Source: Chloroflexota bacterium
Lineage (GTDB): Bacteria; Chloroflexota; Anaerolineae; Anaerolineales; Villigracilaceae
DNA length: 64,000 nucleotides
Reading direction: 5' to 3'
Assembly (NCBI GenBank): GCA_021414245.1
Contig: JAIOOU010000015.1
Location: 186,001-250,000, forward strand
Shown: in pieces, positions 7,892 through 15,793 of the stretch
How the letters are laid out: each line of letters opens with the position of its first letter
Numbering within the stretch: the first letter of the stretch is position 1
Made by a program: the position numbers and the translations under genes
Notes under the pieces: model-generated
Databases searched by the model: none
What the model was told of the DNA's origin: nothing
Seen by the model: the letters and a program-made list of their open reading frames with translations, nothing else

Positions 7892-9637
7892 TTGTTGGAT
7901 AACTATCGAGAAAAAGGCAACTTGACTATAAACAGGAATTTGCATTTCCTGTTTATAGTCTTTTTTCTTGCGGTCTCCATTTTTCTGACATTGGGCAGGG
8001 TGGGAACCGCATTCAAATCCTTCGCGCTGCTAACGCCAGACCTGGGTGTTTACGCCTCTCTAGCCGCCGCCCAGGAACAGCCCGAACTTTTCACCAGGGA
8101 TCCTTTTTTATCCAACCAGGAAAATACCAATAGTTACACCATGGTCCATTTGCCATTGATCAAACTGTTGAAGCGGAGCTTTGGCAATTATGGAACAGCC
8201 TGCGCTTTCCTGCTTGCATTTTTTATTTTCATCCACCTGACCGGATATTACGTGCTGGGCATCACCATTTTCAAGAATCCGTGGGCGGGGATGCTGGTCT
8301 CGCTTCTAATCTCAACGCCGCTGATTACCTATTATGATTTTTGGGGGATCATCCTGGATGCCCTGCCGCGTTTTCTATATCAGGGTTTAATTCCTTTTCT
8401 GTTGGCCCTGTCCATTTTGCACGGAAACAATCCCAAGTGGTGGCCCTGGATCATGGGCGGACTCGGCCTGTTAAATTACGTTCATCCGCTTAGTACACCC
8501 ACCTGGGCGATCTCCTTCATGCTTGCATTGTGGCTGTCCGCACATGACACGGGCTTTTGGAAAAAAGCCCGCATGATGACATTGGCCATCGCAGTTCTGG
8601 TGGTCATCCTGCTGCCTTTCCTGATGAACTATATCGGAAGTACGGTTACAGAAGCCCAAAATGTGGTCCAGTACGATCAAGCCATTACGATTCTGCGGGC
8701 CCGCTTTTCCACAATGTCTTCGCCCAATCCCCTCGTCATCCTGTTGAATTTTTTTGTAAGCAACCGGGGCATACTGCTCAACTTGATCTGGTATTTTGTT
8801 TGCGGGTTGGGGCTTGCCGGCGTAGTCCACGGCCTGACATCCCGAAGACCTTCCAGTGAACATGCCCATATGCTTCAGATTTCCGCATGGATGACAGGCG
8901 TTTTGATCGCGAGCGTGCTGCTGCCCGTCATCGAACAGGCCATATTCGCGCGCTTAAAACAGATCCCGCCTGAATTTGAATTGTTGCGAACACTGCGTTA
9001 CATGATCCCGCTGATATTGCTTTCGGCTTTTTACGCGCTTTGGATGGGCCGGGATTACCTGCAGCAGAGGCTCCCGCCAGATTCAACTCTTCCAACCCGC
9101 CTGCTTGTCGCTGCCAGTCTCGTGCTGGTGATTGCCTGGAGTATATGGGGGCCGACCCAACAGCGTGATTTCCGCCAGGTGGTCCGCCAGAACATCACCT
9201 GTTGGACTCAGGCAAGGATTGTGTGCGACCTGCCGCAAAAAAGCATGGATTTTATCGGGGTGCTGGATGCCGTCCGCGAGAAAACCCCCATTGGAGCGCG
9301 TATTTTTTCCGAGGGACAGGAAGTGGCGGTTCGCTATTATGCTCTGCGTCCATTGGTGTATACCTACAAGGATGGCGCCCCGCTCGCATACACTGATCCC
9401 GGTCAGTTGCTGATCTGGAGCGAACAACATGAGGCCATGGACAAGCTCGCCTTCATTAGAAAATTTCCCTTTCGCAGGAACGGATTCATAAGGGGCATCG
9501 TGGAACTTGCGGAAAAAGCCGGGTCGGAGTATCTTATTCTCGCAGAACCTTACGATTCAAGTTTGTTTTATCCTGATTCGCTTTCCCTGGTTTATTCAAA
9601 CGGAAATTACTCCCTCTACAGCGTCAATCCGGAATAA
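7892..9637 (+). CDS. Polytopic membrane protein, GT-C-like, unknown function
   Basis: 581 residues with roughly 10-12 hydrophobic helices and a soluble C-terminal region (from about residue 430: TCWTQARIVCDLPQ, GARIFSEGQEVAVRYYALRPLVYTYK). The first helix is followed by an acidic loop (LLTPDLGVYASLA) in the place where GT-C glycosyltransferases keep their catalytic acidic motif. The start is TTG 7892 with AGGGAA about 6 bases before; no ATG is available before the first helix. A perfect intrinsic terminator lies over codons 11-25. No family is recognised with certainty; lipid-linked sugar transferase is a guess. Confidence 0.72.
   Translation: MLDNYREKGNLTINRNLHFLFIVFFLAVSIFLTLGRVGTAFKSFALLTPDLGVYASLAAAQEQPELFTRDPFLSNQENTNSYTMVHLPLIKLLKRSFGNYGTACAFLLAFFIFIHLTGYYVLGITIFKNPWAGMLVSLLISTPLITYYDFWGIILDALPRFLYQGLIPFLLALSILHGNNPKWWPWIMGGLGLLNYVHPLSTPTWAISFMLALWLSAHDTGFWKKARMMTLAIAVLVVILLPFLMNYIGSTVTEAQNVVQYDQAITILRARFSTMSSPNPLVILLNFFVSNRGILLNLIWYFVCGLGLAGVVHGLTSRRPSSEHAHMLQISAWMTGVLIASVLLPVIEQAIFARLKQIPPEFELLRTLRYMIPLILLSAFYALWMGRDYLQQRLPPDSTLPTRLLVAASLVLVIAWSIWGPTQQRDFRQVVRQNITCWTQARIVCDLPQKSMDFIGVLDAVREKTPIGARIFSEGQEVAVRYYALRPLVYTYKDGAPLAYTDPGQLLIWSEQHEAMDKLAFIRKFPFRRNGFIRGIVELAEKAGSEYLILAEPYDSSLFYPDSLSLVYSNGNYSLYSVNPE
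7924..7966 (+). terminator. Intrinsic terminator located inside the 5' coding region of the next gene
   Basis: Perfect 15-bp stem (GACTATAAACAGGAA with its complement, 7924-7938 and 7946-7960), 7-base loop and a TTTTTT run (7961-7966). It lies 44 bases after the MFS stop, but also within codons 11-25 of the downstream frame, so it may terminate or attenuate transcription into that gene. Confidence 0.85.
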
Positions 9638-9649
9638 ACAGGGGTTCCC

Positions 9650-10771
9650 ATGCAGATCATACCGGTTGACCTTGGAAACAAAAGGCAGGTGGAGGATTTC
9701 CTCCATTTGCCTTTTTCCATTTACAGGGACACTCCTCAATGGGTGCCCCCTTTGCAAATGGATGAGCGCCTCCGACTTAACCCAAAGAGGTTCCCGTTTT
9801 ACAAACATTCCCGTGCTTCATTTTTTCTCGCGGTCGACTCCGCCCGCGTCATCGGCCGCCTGGCCGTTCTGGACAACCGCCACTACAACGAATACAACCA
9901 GGAGGCCAGCGCATTCTTCTACTTGTTTGAATGTGAGAACAACGTCGAAGCTGCTCATGGATTATTCAACATGGCCTATGAATGGGCGCGCTCGCGCGGG
10001 TTGAACAGAATTCTCGGTCCCAAAGGCTTCACCCCGTTGGACGGCTTCGGCCTGCTGGTTAAAGGCTTCGAACACCGACCCGCCTTTGGATTGCCATACA
10101 ATCCCGCCTATTACATTGATCTGATCGAGGCGCAGGGATTTGTCAAAGCCGGTGAATCCGTTTCAGGCTACCTAGGAACCGGCATTGTTTTTCCAGAGCG
10201 TGTCCACGAACTTGCCGAACGCATCGCCAAACGGCGCGGTTTGCGGATCGCACGTTCCGGCACCCGTGCAGAATTACGCACCCTGATCCCCTACATCAAG
10301 GAACTGTACAACACCTCTCTTGAAGGCACCACGGGCAACACTCCGCTGACCGGCGAGGAGATGAATACGCTCGCCAATCAACTGCTATGGCTCGCAGACC
10401 CGAAGTTAATAAAGCTTGTCATGAAGGATGACAAAGCCGTTGGATTCCTCTTCGCCTACCCGGACGTATCCGCCGCGCTGCAACGGGCCCGCGGCAGATT
10501 GCTTCCCCTGGGCTGGCTGGGTCTACTGCTCGAACGAAAACACACAGACTGGCTCAACATCAACGGCGCCGGCCTGCTGCCAGAATATCGCGGCTCCGGG
10601 GGCACCGCCATCCTGTACAGCGAGATATTCAAGTCGGTCAGAGAATCCGGTCAGTTCAAACATGCCGAGGTGGTCCAGATCGGCGTGGAAAATGAAGCCA
10701 TGCAGCGTGAAATGGAAAACTTCGGAATCGATTTCTACAAGACTCATCGAATCTACCAGCGCGATTTGTAG
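9650..10771 (+). CDS. GNAT-fold acyltransferase-like protein
   Basis: 373 residues. The C-terminal third (LNINGAGLLPEYRGSGGTAILYSEIFKS) has the R/Q-x-x-G-x-G/A acetyl-CoA pyrophosphate-binding motif of GNAT proteins. The N-terminal half (FLAVDSARVIGRLAVLDNRHYNEYN, then GPKGFTPLDGFGLLV) looks like a second, degenerate GNAT-like unit, as in two-domain GNAT relatives. The start ATG has AGGGG upstream, and the gene follows the membrane protein by 12 bases, so they are probably cotranscribed. Substrate unknown. Confidence 0.75.
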   Translation: MQIIPVDLGNKRQVEDFLHLPFSIYRDTPQWVPPLQMDERLRLNPKRFPFYKHSRASFFLAVDSARVIGRLAVLDNRHYNEYNQEASAFFYLFECENNVEAAHGLFNMAYEWARSRGLNRILGPKGFTPLDGFGLLVKGFEHRPAFGLPYNPAYYIDLIEAQGFVKAGESVSGYLGTGIVFPERVHELAERIAKRRGLRIARSGTRAELRTLIPYIKELYNTSLEGTTGNTPLTGEEMNTLANQLLWLADPKLIKLVMKDDKAVGFLFAYPDVSAALQRARGRLLPLGWLGLLLERKHTDWLNINGAGLLPEYRGSGGTAILYSEIFKSVRESGQFKHAEVVQIGVENEAMQREMENFGIDFYKTHRIYQRDL

Positions 10772-10874
10772 AACTTCCGGACCCGACATCAGCAAAAGAG
10801 GGGATAAAAAACATATAGCCCGTGTGACACGAGTGGCATACAATGAAATCAAAACTGCACGCCGGGAGGATCCC

Positions 10875-11711
10875 ATGACCATTATCGTCGCCGACACGAC
10901 CTGCGGGCTGCCCCGCGATCTGCTTGCCCAGCGTGGCATTCCTTTAATTCCCCAGATCGTCATGTTTGGGGAGGAATCCTTTCATGATGACAGGGAAATG
11001 GATACGGCCACCTTTCTGCAAAAGCTCAAGGCGGCCAAAGACCTCCCCAAGACCGCCGCACCGGAGCCGCCCCTCTACTACCCCATTTTCAAACAGGCGC
11101 AGGAACAGGGTGAAGCGGTCATTGTTGTGGCCCCCACCGGCAAGGCCAGCGGAACGGTCCGCTCGGCGCAGACTGCCGCCGCCGAATTCCCGAAAGTGGA
11201 TATCCGTGTGGTGGATACGCTGACAATTTCCTGCAACCTGGCCTCACTGGTCCTGGTGGCGGACGACATGGCCAAGGCCGGCGAATCCGCAGACAGCATC
11301 GTGGCAAAGCTGAACGTCATGATCCCGCGTGGACGGTTGTACTTCCTGGTGGATACCCTGGAATATCTGGCCAAAGGCGGCCGCATCGGCGGAGCAAAGC
11401 GATTGCTGGCGGAGTTGCTGGAGATCAAGCCCATCCTGCAGGTCAAGGATGGGCAGGTCGAATCCTTTGAGCAGCAGCGCACCCGGAAACGTGCCCTTGC
11501 TCGTCTGGTCGAGGTTGTGGCGGAGCAATGCCCGGGCGGCGAATCCGCCCATTTATGCGCCCTGCAGGTCGAGGCACAGCAGGAAGCGGAGTCCCTCGTC
11601 ATGGAACTCAAATCACGGGTCAAGGTCCCGCAAATTCCCATTTATGAATTGCCGCCCGCCATTGTCGTGCATGCCGGACCGCGCGCGATGGGTGTCGGGT
11701 TTTTTATATAG
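10875..11711 (+). CDS. DegV family fatty-acid-binding protein
   Basis: 278 residues from ATG 10875, preceded by GGGAGGA; the frame is open upstream but without coding character. DegV/FakB proteins bind a fatty acid and, with FakA kinase, feed exogenous fatty acids into phospholipids. Motifs: the N-terminal VADTTCGLP (usually D-S-x-x-D/CDLP), VAPTGKASGTVRSAQTAA, VVDTLTISCNLASLVLVA and RLYFLVDTLEYLAKGGRIGGAKRLLAELLEIKPIL, which is the DegV signature. The usual first Ser of the DSxxD motif is Thr here. fakA is not in the window, so its kinase partner is unseen. Confidence 0.9.
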   Translation: MTIIVADTTCGLPRDLLAQRGIPLIPQIVMFGEESFHDDREMDTATFLQKLKAAKDLPKTAAPEPPLYYPIFKQAQEQGEAVIVVAPTGKASGTVRSAQTAAAEFPKVDIRVVDTLTISCNLASLVLVADDMAKAGESADSIVAKLNVMIPRGRLYFLVDTLEYLAKGGRIGGAKRLLAELLEIKPILQVKDGQVESFEQQRTRKRALARLVEVVAEQCPGGESAHLCALQVEAQQEAESLVMELKSRVKVPQIPIYELPPAIVVHAGPRAMGVGFFI

Positions 11712-11713
11712 CC

Positions 11714-11733
11714 TGCGGGCGGGAAGGCCCGCA
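11714..11733 (+). terminator. GC-rich hairpin after degV-family gene
   Basis: TGCGGGC, 6-base loop, GCCCGCA immediately after the DegV stop. No U-run follows at once, so this may be a weak or processing hairpin. Confidence 0.4.
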
Positions 11734-11743
11734 CACGGGGTGG

Positions 11744-11749
11744 TATAAT
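11744..11749 (+). promoter_or_regulatory. -10 box of the yebC promoter
   Basis: TATAAT 34 bases before ATG 11783. The transcript would carry a short leader with a GAGGAG ribosome site. No good -35. Confidence 0.5.
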
Positions 11750-11782
11750 TTTTTCGAATTTAAGATCTTGTGAGGAGTTTTC

Positions 11783-12538
11783 ATGTCAGGTCATTCAAAG
11801 TGGTCCACCATTAAACGAAAGAAAGGCGTCGCGGATGCAAAGCGTGGCGCCATCTTTACGCGGCTCGCCCGTGAGATCGTGATCGCGTCCCGCGAAGGCG
11901 GAAGCGACATCGACAGCAATTTCCGCCTGCGTCTGGCCGTGGATAAGGCCCGTGCGGAAAACATGCCCAAGGATAATATCGAACGCGCCATAAAACGCGG
12001 CGCCGGCGAAGACAAGGACGGTACGGTCTTTGAAGAGATCACCTTTGAAGGCTATGGCCCGCACGGCTCGGCCCTCATGGTGACCTGTGTGACCGATAAC
12101 CGCAACCGCACAGTGCCGGATATGCGGCATGCCTTCAGCAAATACGGCGGCAACATGGCCGAACCCGGCGCAGTGGGCTGGCAATTCGACCGCAAATCCT
12201 ATTTTGCCTTTCCCTCCAGCCAGCTGTCCTTCGACAAGGCCTTTGAACTTGGCATCGTGGTGGGCGCGGACGATGTGGTTGATGGGGAGGACACAATCGA
12301 AATTTACGGTCCAGTTGAATCCTTCAAGACCATTGCCGATGCCCTGCATCAGGTCCATGTTCATCCCGACGAGGCCGGCTTGCGCATGATCGCCAAGCAG
12401 GAGATCGAACTCGATGTGGAATCCACCTTGAAATTCATGAAGATGGTCGAAGCTATCGAGGAACTCGACGATGTGCAGGATGTCTTCCACAACGTCAAAG
12501 TTTCAGACGAAGCCCTGGCTGCCCTCGAAGCCGCCTAA
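11783..12538 (+). CDS. yebC: YebC/PmpR family protein (TACO1-like)
   Basis: 251 residues, the usual family length. The N-terminus MSGHSKWSTIKRKKG and the following KDNIERAIKRGAGE are the family hallmarks. YebC-type proteins act as DNA-binding regulators or, as shown for some members, as ribosome-associated factors helping translate difficult proline stretches; which applies here cannot be told. GAGGAG precedes the ATG. The gene leads directly into ruvC and ruvA, a very common bacterial order that supports the assignment. Confidence 0.96.
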   Translation: MSGHSKWSTIKRKKGVADAKRGAIFTRLAREIVIASREGGSDIDSNFRLRLAVDKARAENMPKDNIERAIKRGAGEDKDGTVFEEITFEGYGPHGSALMVTCVTDNRNRTVPDMRHAFSKYGGNMAEPGAVGWQFDRKSYFAFPSSQLSFDKAFELGIVVGADDVVDGEDTIEIYGPVESFKTIADALHQVHVHPDEAGLRMIAKQEIELDVESTLKFMKMVEAIEELDDVQDVFHNVKVSDEALAALEAA

Positions 12539-12552
12539 ATATCATCATTCAG

Positions 12553-12581
12553 GCAGGGACACGGCGACGCTGTGTCCCTGC
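12553..12581 (+). terminator. Hairpin between yebC and ruvC
   Basis: GCAGGGACAC and GTGTCCCTGC form a 10-bp stem, extendable by two pairs. Only a weak AU-rich tail follows, so it is possibly a partial terminator. Confidence 0.4.
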
Positions 12582-12590
12582 AATATTTAA

Positions 12591-13073
12591 ATGACACTCG
12601 CCCTCGGAATTGACCCCGGCACCGCCACCACCGGCTATGGACTCGTACGCCTCACGCGTGACGGGGAACTGGTCGCTGTTTCCTATGGCATTCTCTCCAC
12701 TCCAAAAGAATCCACACCGGGCGCTCGCCTTGAAATGCTCTTCGACCAGCTCAACGACCTGCTCAAGGAATACAAACCCGATACCGCGGCCGTGGAAAAA
12801 TTATTCTTTCAATCCAATGTCAAAACCGCCATCGCGGTGGGGCAGGCGCGCGGTGTGATCATGCTTTGCATCCAAAAGGCGGGCATCGAACCCTTTGAAT
12901 ACACCCCCAATGAAGTTAAACAGGCCGTGGCCGGATACGGTTCCGCCGACAAGCGACAGGTGCAGGACATGGTGCGCGCCTTGCTCCAGCTGGAAAAGAT
13001 CCCCAAACCCGATGACGCCGCCGACGCCCTGGCCATTGCCATCACGCATTTGAACACGAAAAGATATGAATAA
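12591..13073 (+). CDS. ruvC: Crossover junction endodeoxyribonuclease RuvC
   Basis: 160 residues, full length. RuvC resolves Holliday junctions made during recombination with the RuvAB branch-migration motor. Visible are the first catalytic Asp in ALGIDPGTATTGYG, the Glu in AVEKLFFQSN, VGQARGVIM, and the C-terminal DDAADALAIAITH acidic pair, together completing the RNase H-like metal site. There is no Shine-Dalgarno before ATG 12591, which is preceded by AATATTTAA. Followed by ruvA; ruvB is not in the window. Confidence 0.96.
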   Translation: MTLALGIDPGTATTGYGLVRLTRDGELVAVSYGILSTPKESTPGARLEMLFDQLNDLLKEYKPDTAAVEKLFFQSNVKTAIAVGQARGVIMLCIQKAGIEPFEYTPNEVKQAVAGYGSADKRQVQDMVRALLQLEKIPKPDDAADALAIAITHLNTKRYE

Positions 13074-13109
13074 CCCGAGGCTGATCGTGATCGGTCTTCA
13101 CGTTTACGG

Positions 13110-13115
13110 TAAAAT
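13110..13115 (+). promoter_or_regulatory. -10 box, probable leaderless promoter of ruvA
   Basis: TAAAAT ending 6 bases before ATG 13122. No ribosome-binding site lies between, so the transcript would start at the start codon. Confidence 0.5.
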
Positions 13116-13121
13116 ACAGGC

Positions 13122-13697
13122 ATGATAGCAACCCTGCGTGGAGAGATCTCCCAGATCGAAGACAATGCACTGATCATTGAAGTCGGCGGTGTGGGATTGA
13201 GAGTCTTCGTCCCTGCGCCTTTGCGAGGACAAGCCAAGGCCGGCGAAGCCGTATTCCTGTTCACGCACCTGGTCGTGCGTGAAGATGCACTCATCCTATA
13301 TGGGTTTGAATCCCAGGGTGACCGGGAACTCTTCAACATTTTACTGGGTGTCGACGGAGTCGGTCCCAAAGTGGCCCTGTCGGTTCTGTCCACCATGACC
13401 CTGGATGCGATCCAGCGCGCCGTCTTTGCCGAGGACCCCGATCTCTTGAGCCGCGTACCCGGGGTGGGCAAGAAGACGGCACAAAAAATGGCGCTGCATC
13501 TCAAGGACAAACTCAAACCCGTGGACTCGCTTTCCAAACTCGCCTCCATCTCGGATACCGACAGCGAAGTCATTGCCGCCCTGACCGCGCTGGGATATTC
13601 GGTCGTGGAAGCCCAGGCCGCCCTCCAGTCCATTCCCAAGGATGCACCGGATGACACGGGCGAACGATTAAGGCTGGCGCTGGGATATTTTGGATAA
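13122..13697 (+). CDS. ruvA: Holliday junction branch migration complex subunit RuvA
   Basis: 191 residues, normal length. The N-terminal OB-fold (MIATLRGEISQIEDNALIIEVGGVGLRV) is followed by two helix-hairpin-helix motifs (LLGVDGVGPKVALSVL and LLSRVPGVGKKTAQKMALHLKDKL) that grip junction DNA. The C-terminal domain III (about residues 143-191) binds RuvB. ruvB does not follow; a membrane protein does. The start codon has no Shine-Dalgarno but a TAAAAT box six bases upstream. Confidence 0.96.
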   Translation: MIATLRGEISQIEDNALIIEVGGVGLRVFVPAPLRGQAKAGEAVFLFTHLVVREDALILYGFESQGDRELFNILLGVDGVGPKVALSVLSTMTLDAIQRAVFAEDPDLLSRVPGVGKKTAQKMALHLKDKLKPVDSLSKLASISDTDSEVIAALTALGYSVVEAQAALQSIPKDAPDDTGERLRLALGYFG

Positions 13698-13735
13698 CAA
13701 ATTGTTTTGATGTGAAAAATCCAGGAACTATTTTG

Positions 13736-15781
13736 ATGACCAAATTAAAGACATTTATCCATTCCCGCTGGTTTCCCCTTGCTGCATTATTCCTGATCTC
13801 AGCCCTAGTTTATCTTCCCAAGATCAGCCAATTTTCCTATTATCGCGATGATTGGTATTACATGTATGACGGGCACATCGCCGGCCCTTCGATCTTCAAT
13901 GAAATGTTCCAGGCAGACCGCCCCGCTCGCGGACTTTTTTTTGGCCTTTATTTTTCCCTTTTTCAGACAGACCCATTCCCTTATGCTGTGGGAGCCTACT
14001 TTTGGCGGGTGGCAAGCGCCATCGGTGCCCACTGGCTGTTGAGCCTTCTCTTTCCCAATAGAACCAAAAACAATCTGTTCATGGCAATACTGGTTTTGAT
14101 CTACCCTGGTTATCTTTGGTGGGTGGCGGGAATTGAATATCAGCCAATGATTGCCAGTTTTTGCCTGCAAGTATTTTCCATTGCTCTTTCCCTGAAATCG
14201 CTGACCTCGGAAGACAAATCCGTCAAGATCATGCATGCCCTGCTAGCGATTGTCACTGGCTGGCTGTATTTATTATTGGTGGATTATGCGATCGGCATGG
14301 AAGTTTTCCGCTTTATATGCATTTATATTCTTTCATCCCGAAACAGCCTTGATACAATATTTAAGAGGATCAAAAACAGCCTGCATGCCGGATGGTGGAA
14401 CCTACTCATCCCACTGGGATATTTATCATGGCGGATCTTCTTTTTCAACAGCGAAAGAAAAGCCACCGACATCGGACTGCAAATGGGACAGTTATTCTCT
14501 TCCCCGCTCACCGGCGCCTGGTGGTTTATCCGAGGGGTGCAAAGTTTTCTAAATGTCAGCCTGCTGGCTTGGACTGAACCGTTCAACAGGAGTTTTTTTG
14601 AGCTTCGTCTTCAGGAAATGATGATCGGCCTGACCCTGGCCTCTTTTACTGTGGGAATCTTTCTTATCATCAACTTCCTGCATTCACTGCCCGTCCACAA
14701 TCCCAATGAAGAAATCTCGGCGGATGCAAGGATCTGGGTAAAAGAGGGCCTTCTGATCGGTTATGTCGGAGTCCTGGCAGGGATCTTACCGGTCATTATC
14801 GCAAATCGATATATCACTTTTGATCGCTTTTCCCATTATGCATTGCCTGCCTCATTGCCCGCATCGATCCTGATTGCCGTTGTGATCTTGAAGATCCCTT
14901 CCGAAAGATTTCGCGCCGGCATATTTTCCCTTGTTCTGTTCCTTGCAACTCTAACCCATTATTCTATTGCAACACAGGCCGTGAACGAGGAAAGAGCCAT
15001 TCAAGATTTTTGGTGGCAGGTGACCTGGCGCGCTCCAAACATCCGGGAAAACACCTCGCTGATGGTGAACTACCCTTCTATAGAATATGGCGAAGATTAC
15101 GAGATTGTTTCGGGTCCGGCCAATTTCATTTATTATGACGAGCAACTGCCCCCAAATGGGCTTGTCCGCTATCCCATTTCGGCAATTTCAATGACCTCGG
15201 AAGGCTTCAACAACATCCTCGCCGGAAAATTGAGTGCGGAGAGAATTGTACGAAGCCACACATTTTTACTGGATTATGGAAATATTCTTGTGATGAGCCA
15301 GCCATCAGCATCGTCGTGCGTGCATGTGGTCGACGCCACCTGGAGAGAGGTCTCGGTCTCAGAGCTAAATGGCATCTCCCTCTCCTCGCCACAGTCTAAA
15401 ATTAATAATGTGGAAGTAAATGTCCCTGGCCATATACCGCCTGCCTCCCTATTTGGGTCGGAACCTGAACATGATTGGTGTTTTTACTATCAGAAGGCCA
15501 CCCTGGCGCGCCAGTTGGAAGATTGGGTCCAGATCGCCGATCTGGGGAAACAGGCTGCGAAGGCAGAACTGCACCCGAACGATCAGATCGAATTGATGCC
15601 TTTCCTGCAATCCGCGGCCATGCTTGGAGATGAGAAAACGGTCAAGCAAATATCAACACGCGTCAACACCGAGCTGTTATACAAACAGCAAGCTTGTTTT
15701 AACCTGAATGCCATGGATCTGACACCTGAGATGCAAAGTTATACAAGCGATCTGTTTTGCAGCACTACGCTAAACCAATGA
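13736..15781 (+). CDS. Large polytopic membrane protein, GT-C-like, unknown function
   Basis: About 681 residues from ATG 13736, chosen because AGGA lies 9 bases before it; GTG 13712 in frame is the alternative. A first helix (PLAALFLISALVYLP) is followed by YYRDDWYYMYDGH, an acidic DD motif placed as in GT-C fold glycosyltransferases. About ten more helices follow, then a soluble C-terminal part from about residue 430 with four cysteines. It shares its general plan with four other membrane proteins in this window. The stop is 12 bases from the convergent stop of the next membrane protein gene. Substrate unknown. Confidence 0.7.
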   Translation: MTKLKTFIHSRWFPLAALFLISALVYLPKISQFSYYRDDWYYMYDGHIAGPSIFNEMFQADRPARGLFFGLYFSLFQTDPFPYAVGAYFWRVASAIGAHWLLSLLFPNRTKNNLFMAILVLIYPGYLWWVAGIEYQPMIASFCLQVFSIALSLKSLTSEDKSVKIMHALLAIVTGWLYLLLVDYAIGMEVFRFICIYILSSRNSLDTIFKRIKNSLHAGWWNLLIPLGYLSWRIFFFNSERKATDIGLQMGQLFSSPLTGAWWFIRGVQSFLNVSLLAWTEPFNRSFFELRLQEMMIGLTLASFTVGIFLIINFLHSLPVHNPNEEISADARIWVKEGLLIGYVGVLAGILPVIIANRYITFDRFSHYALPASLPASILIAVVILKIPSERFRAGIFSLVLFLATLTHYSIATQAVNEERAIQDFWWQVTWRAPNIRENTSLMVNYPSIEYGEDYEIVSGPANFIYYDEQLPPNGLVRYPISAISMTSEGFNNILAGKLSAERIVRSHTFLLDYGNILVMSQPSASSCVHVVDATWREVSVSELNGISLSSPQSKINNVEVNVPGHIPPASLFGSEPEHDWCFYYQKATLARQLEDWVQIADLGKQAAKAELHPNDQIELMPFLQSAAMLGDEKTVKQISTRVNTELLYKQQACFNLNAMDLTPEMQSYTSDLFCSTTLNQ

Positions 15782-15793
15782 CCTGACCCCGAT

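Noticed and set aside
6800-7945. 381-codon open frame on the minus strand
   Set aside because: Lies entirely antisense to the MFS transporter with low-complexity Asp/Gly/His/Gln composition; a codon shadow.
10839-10844. TACAAT as a promoter for the degV-family gene
   Set aside because: The only TTGACA-like sequence is 9 bases away, too close; not listed as a promoter.
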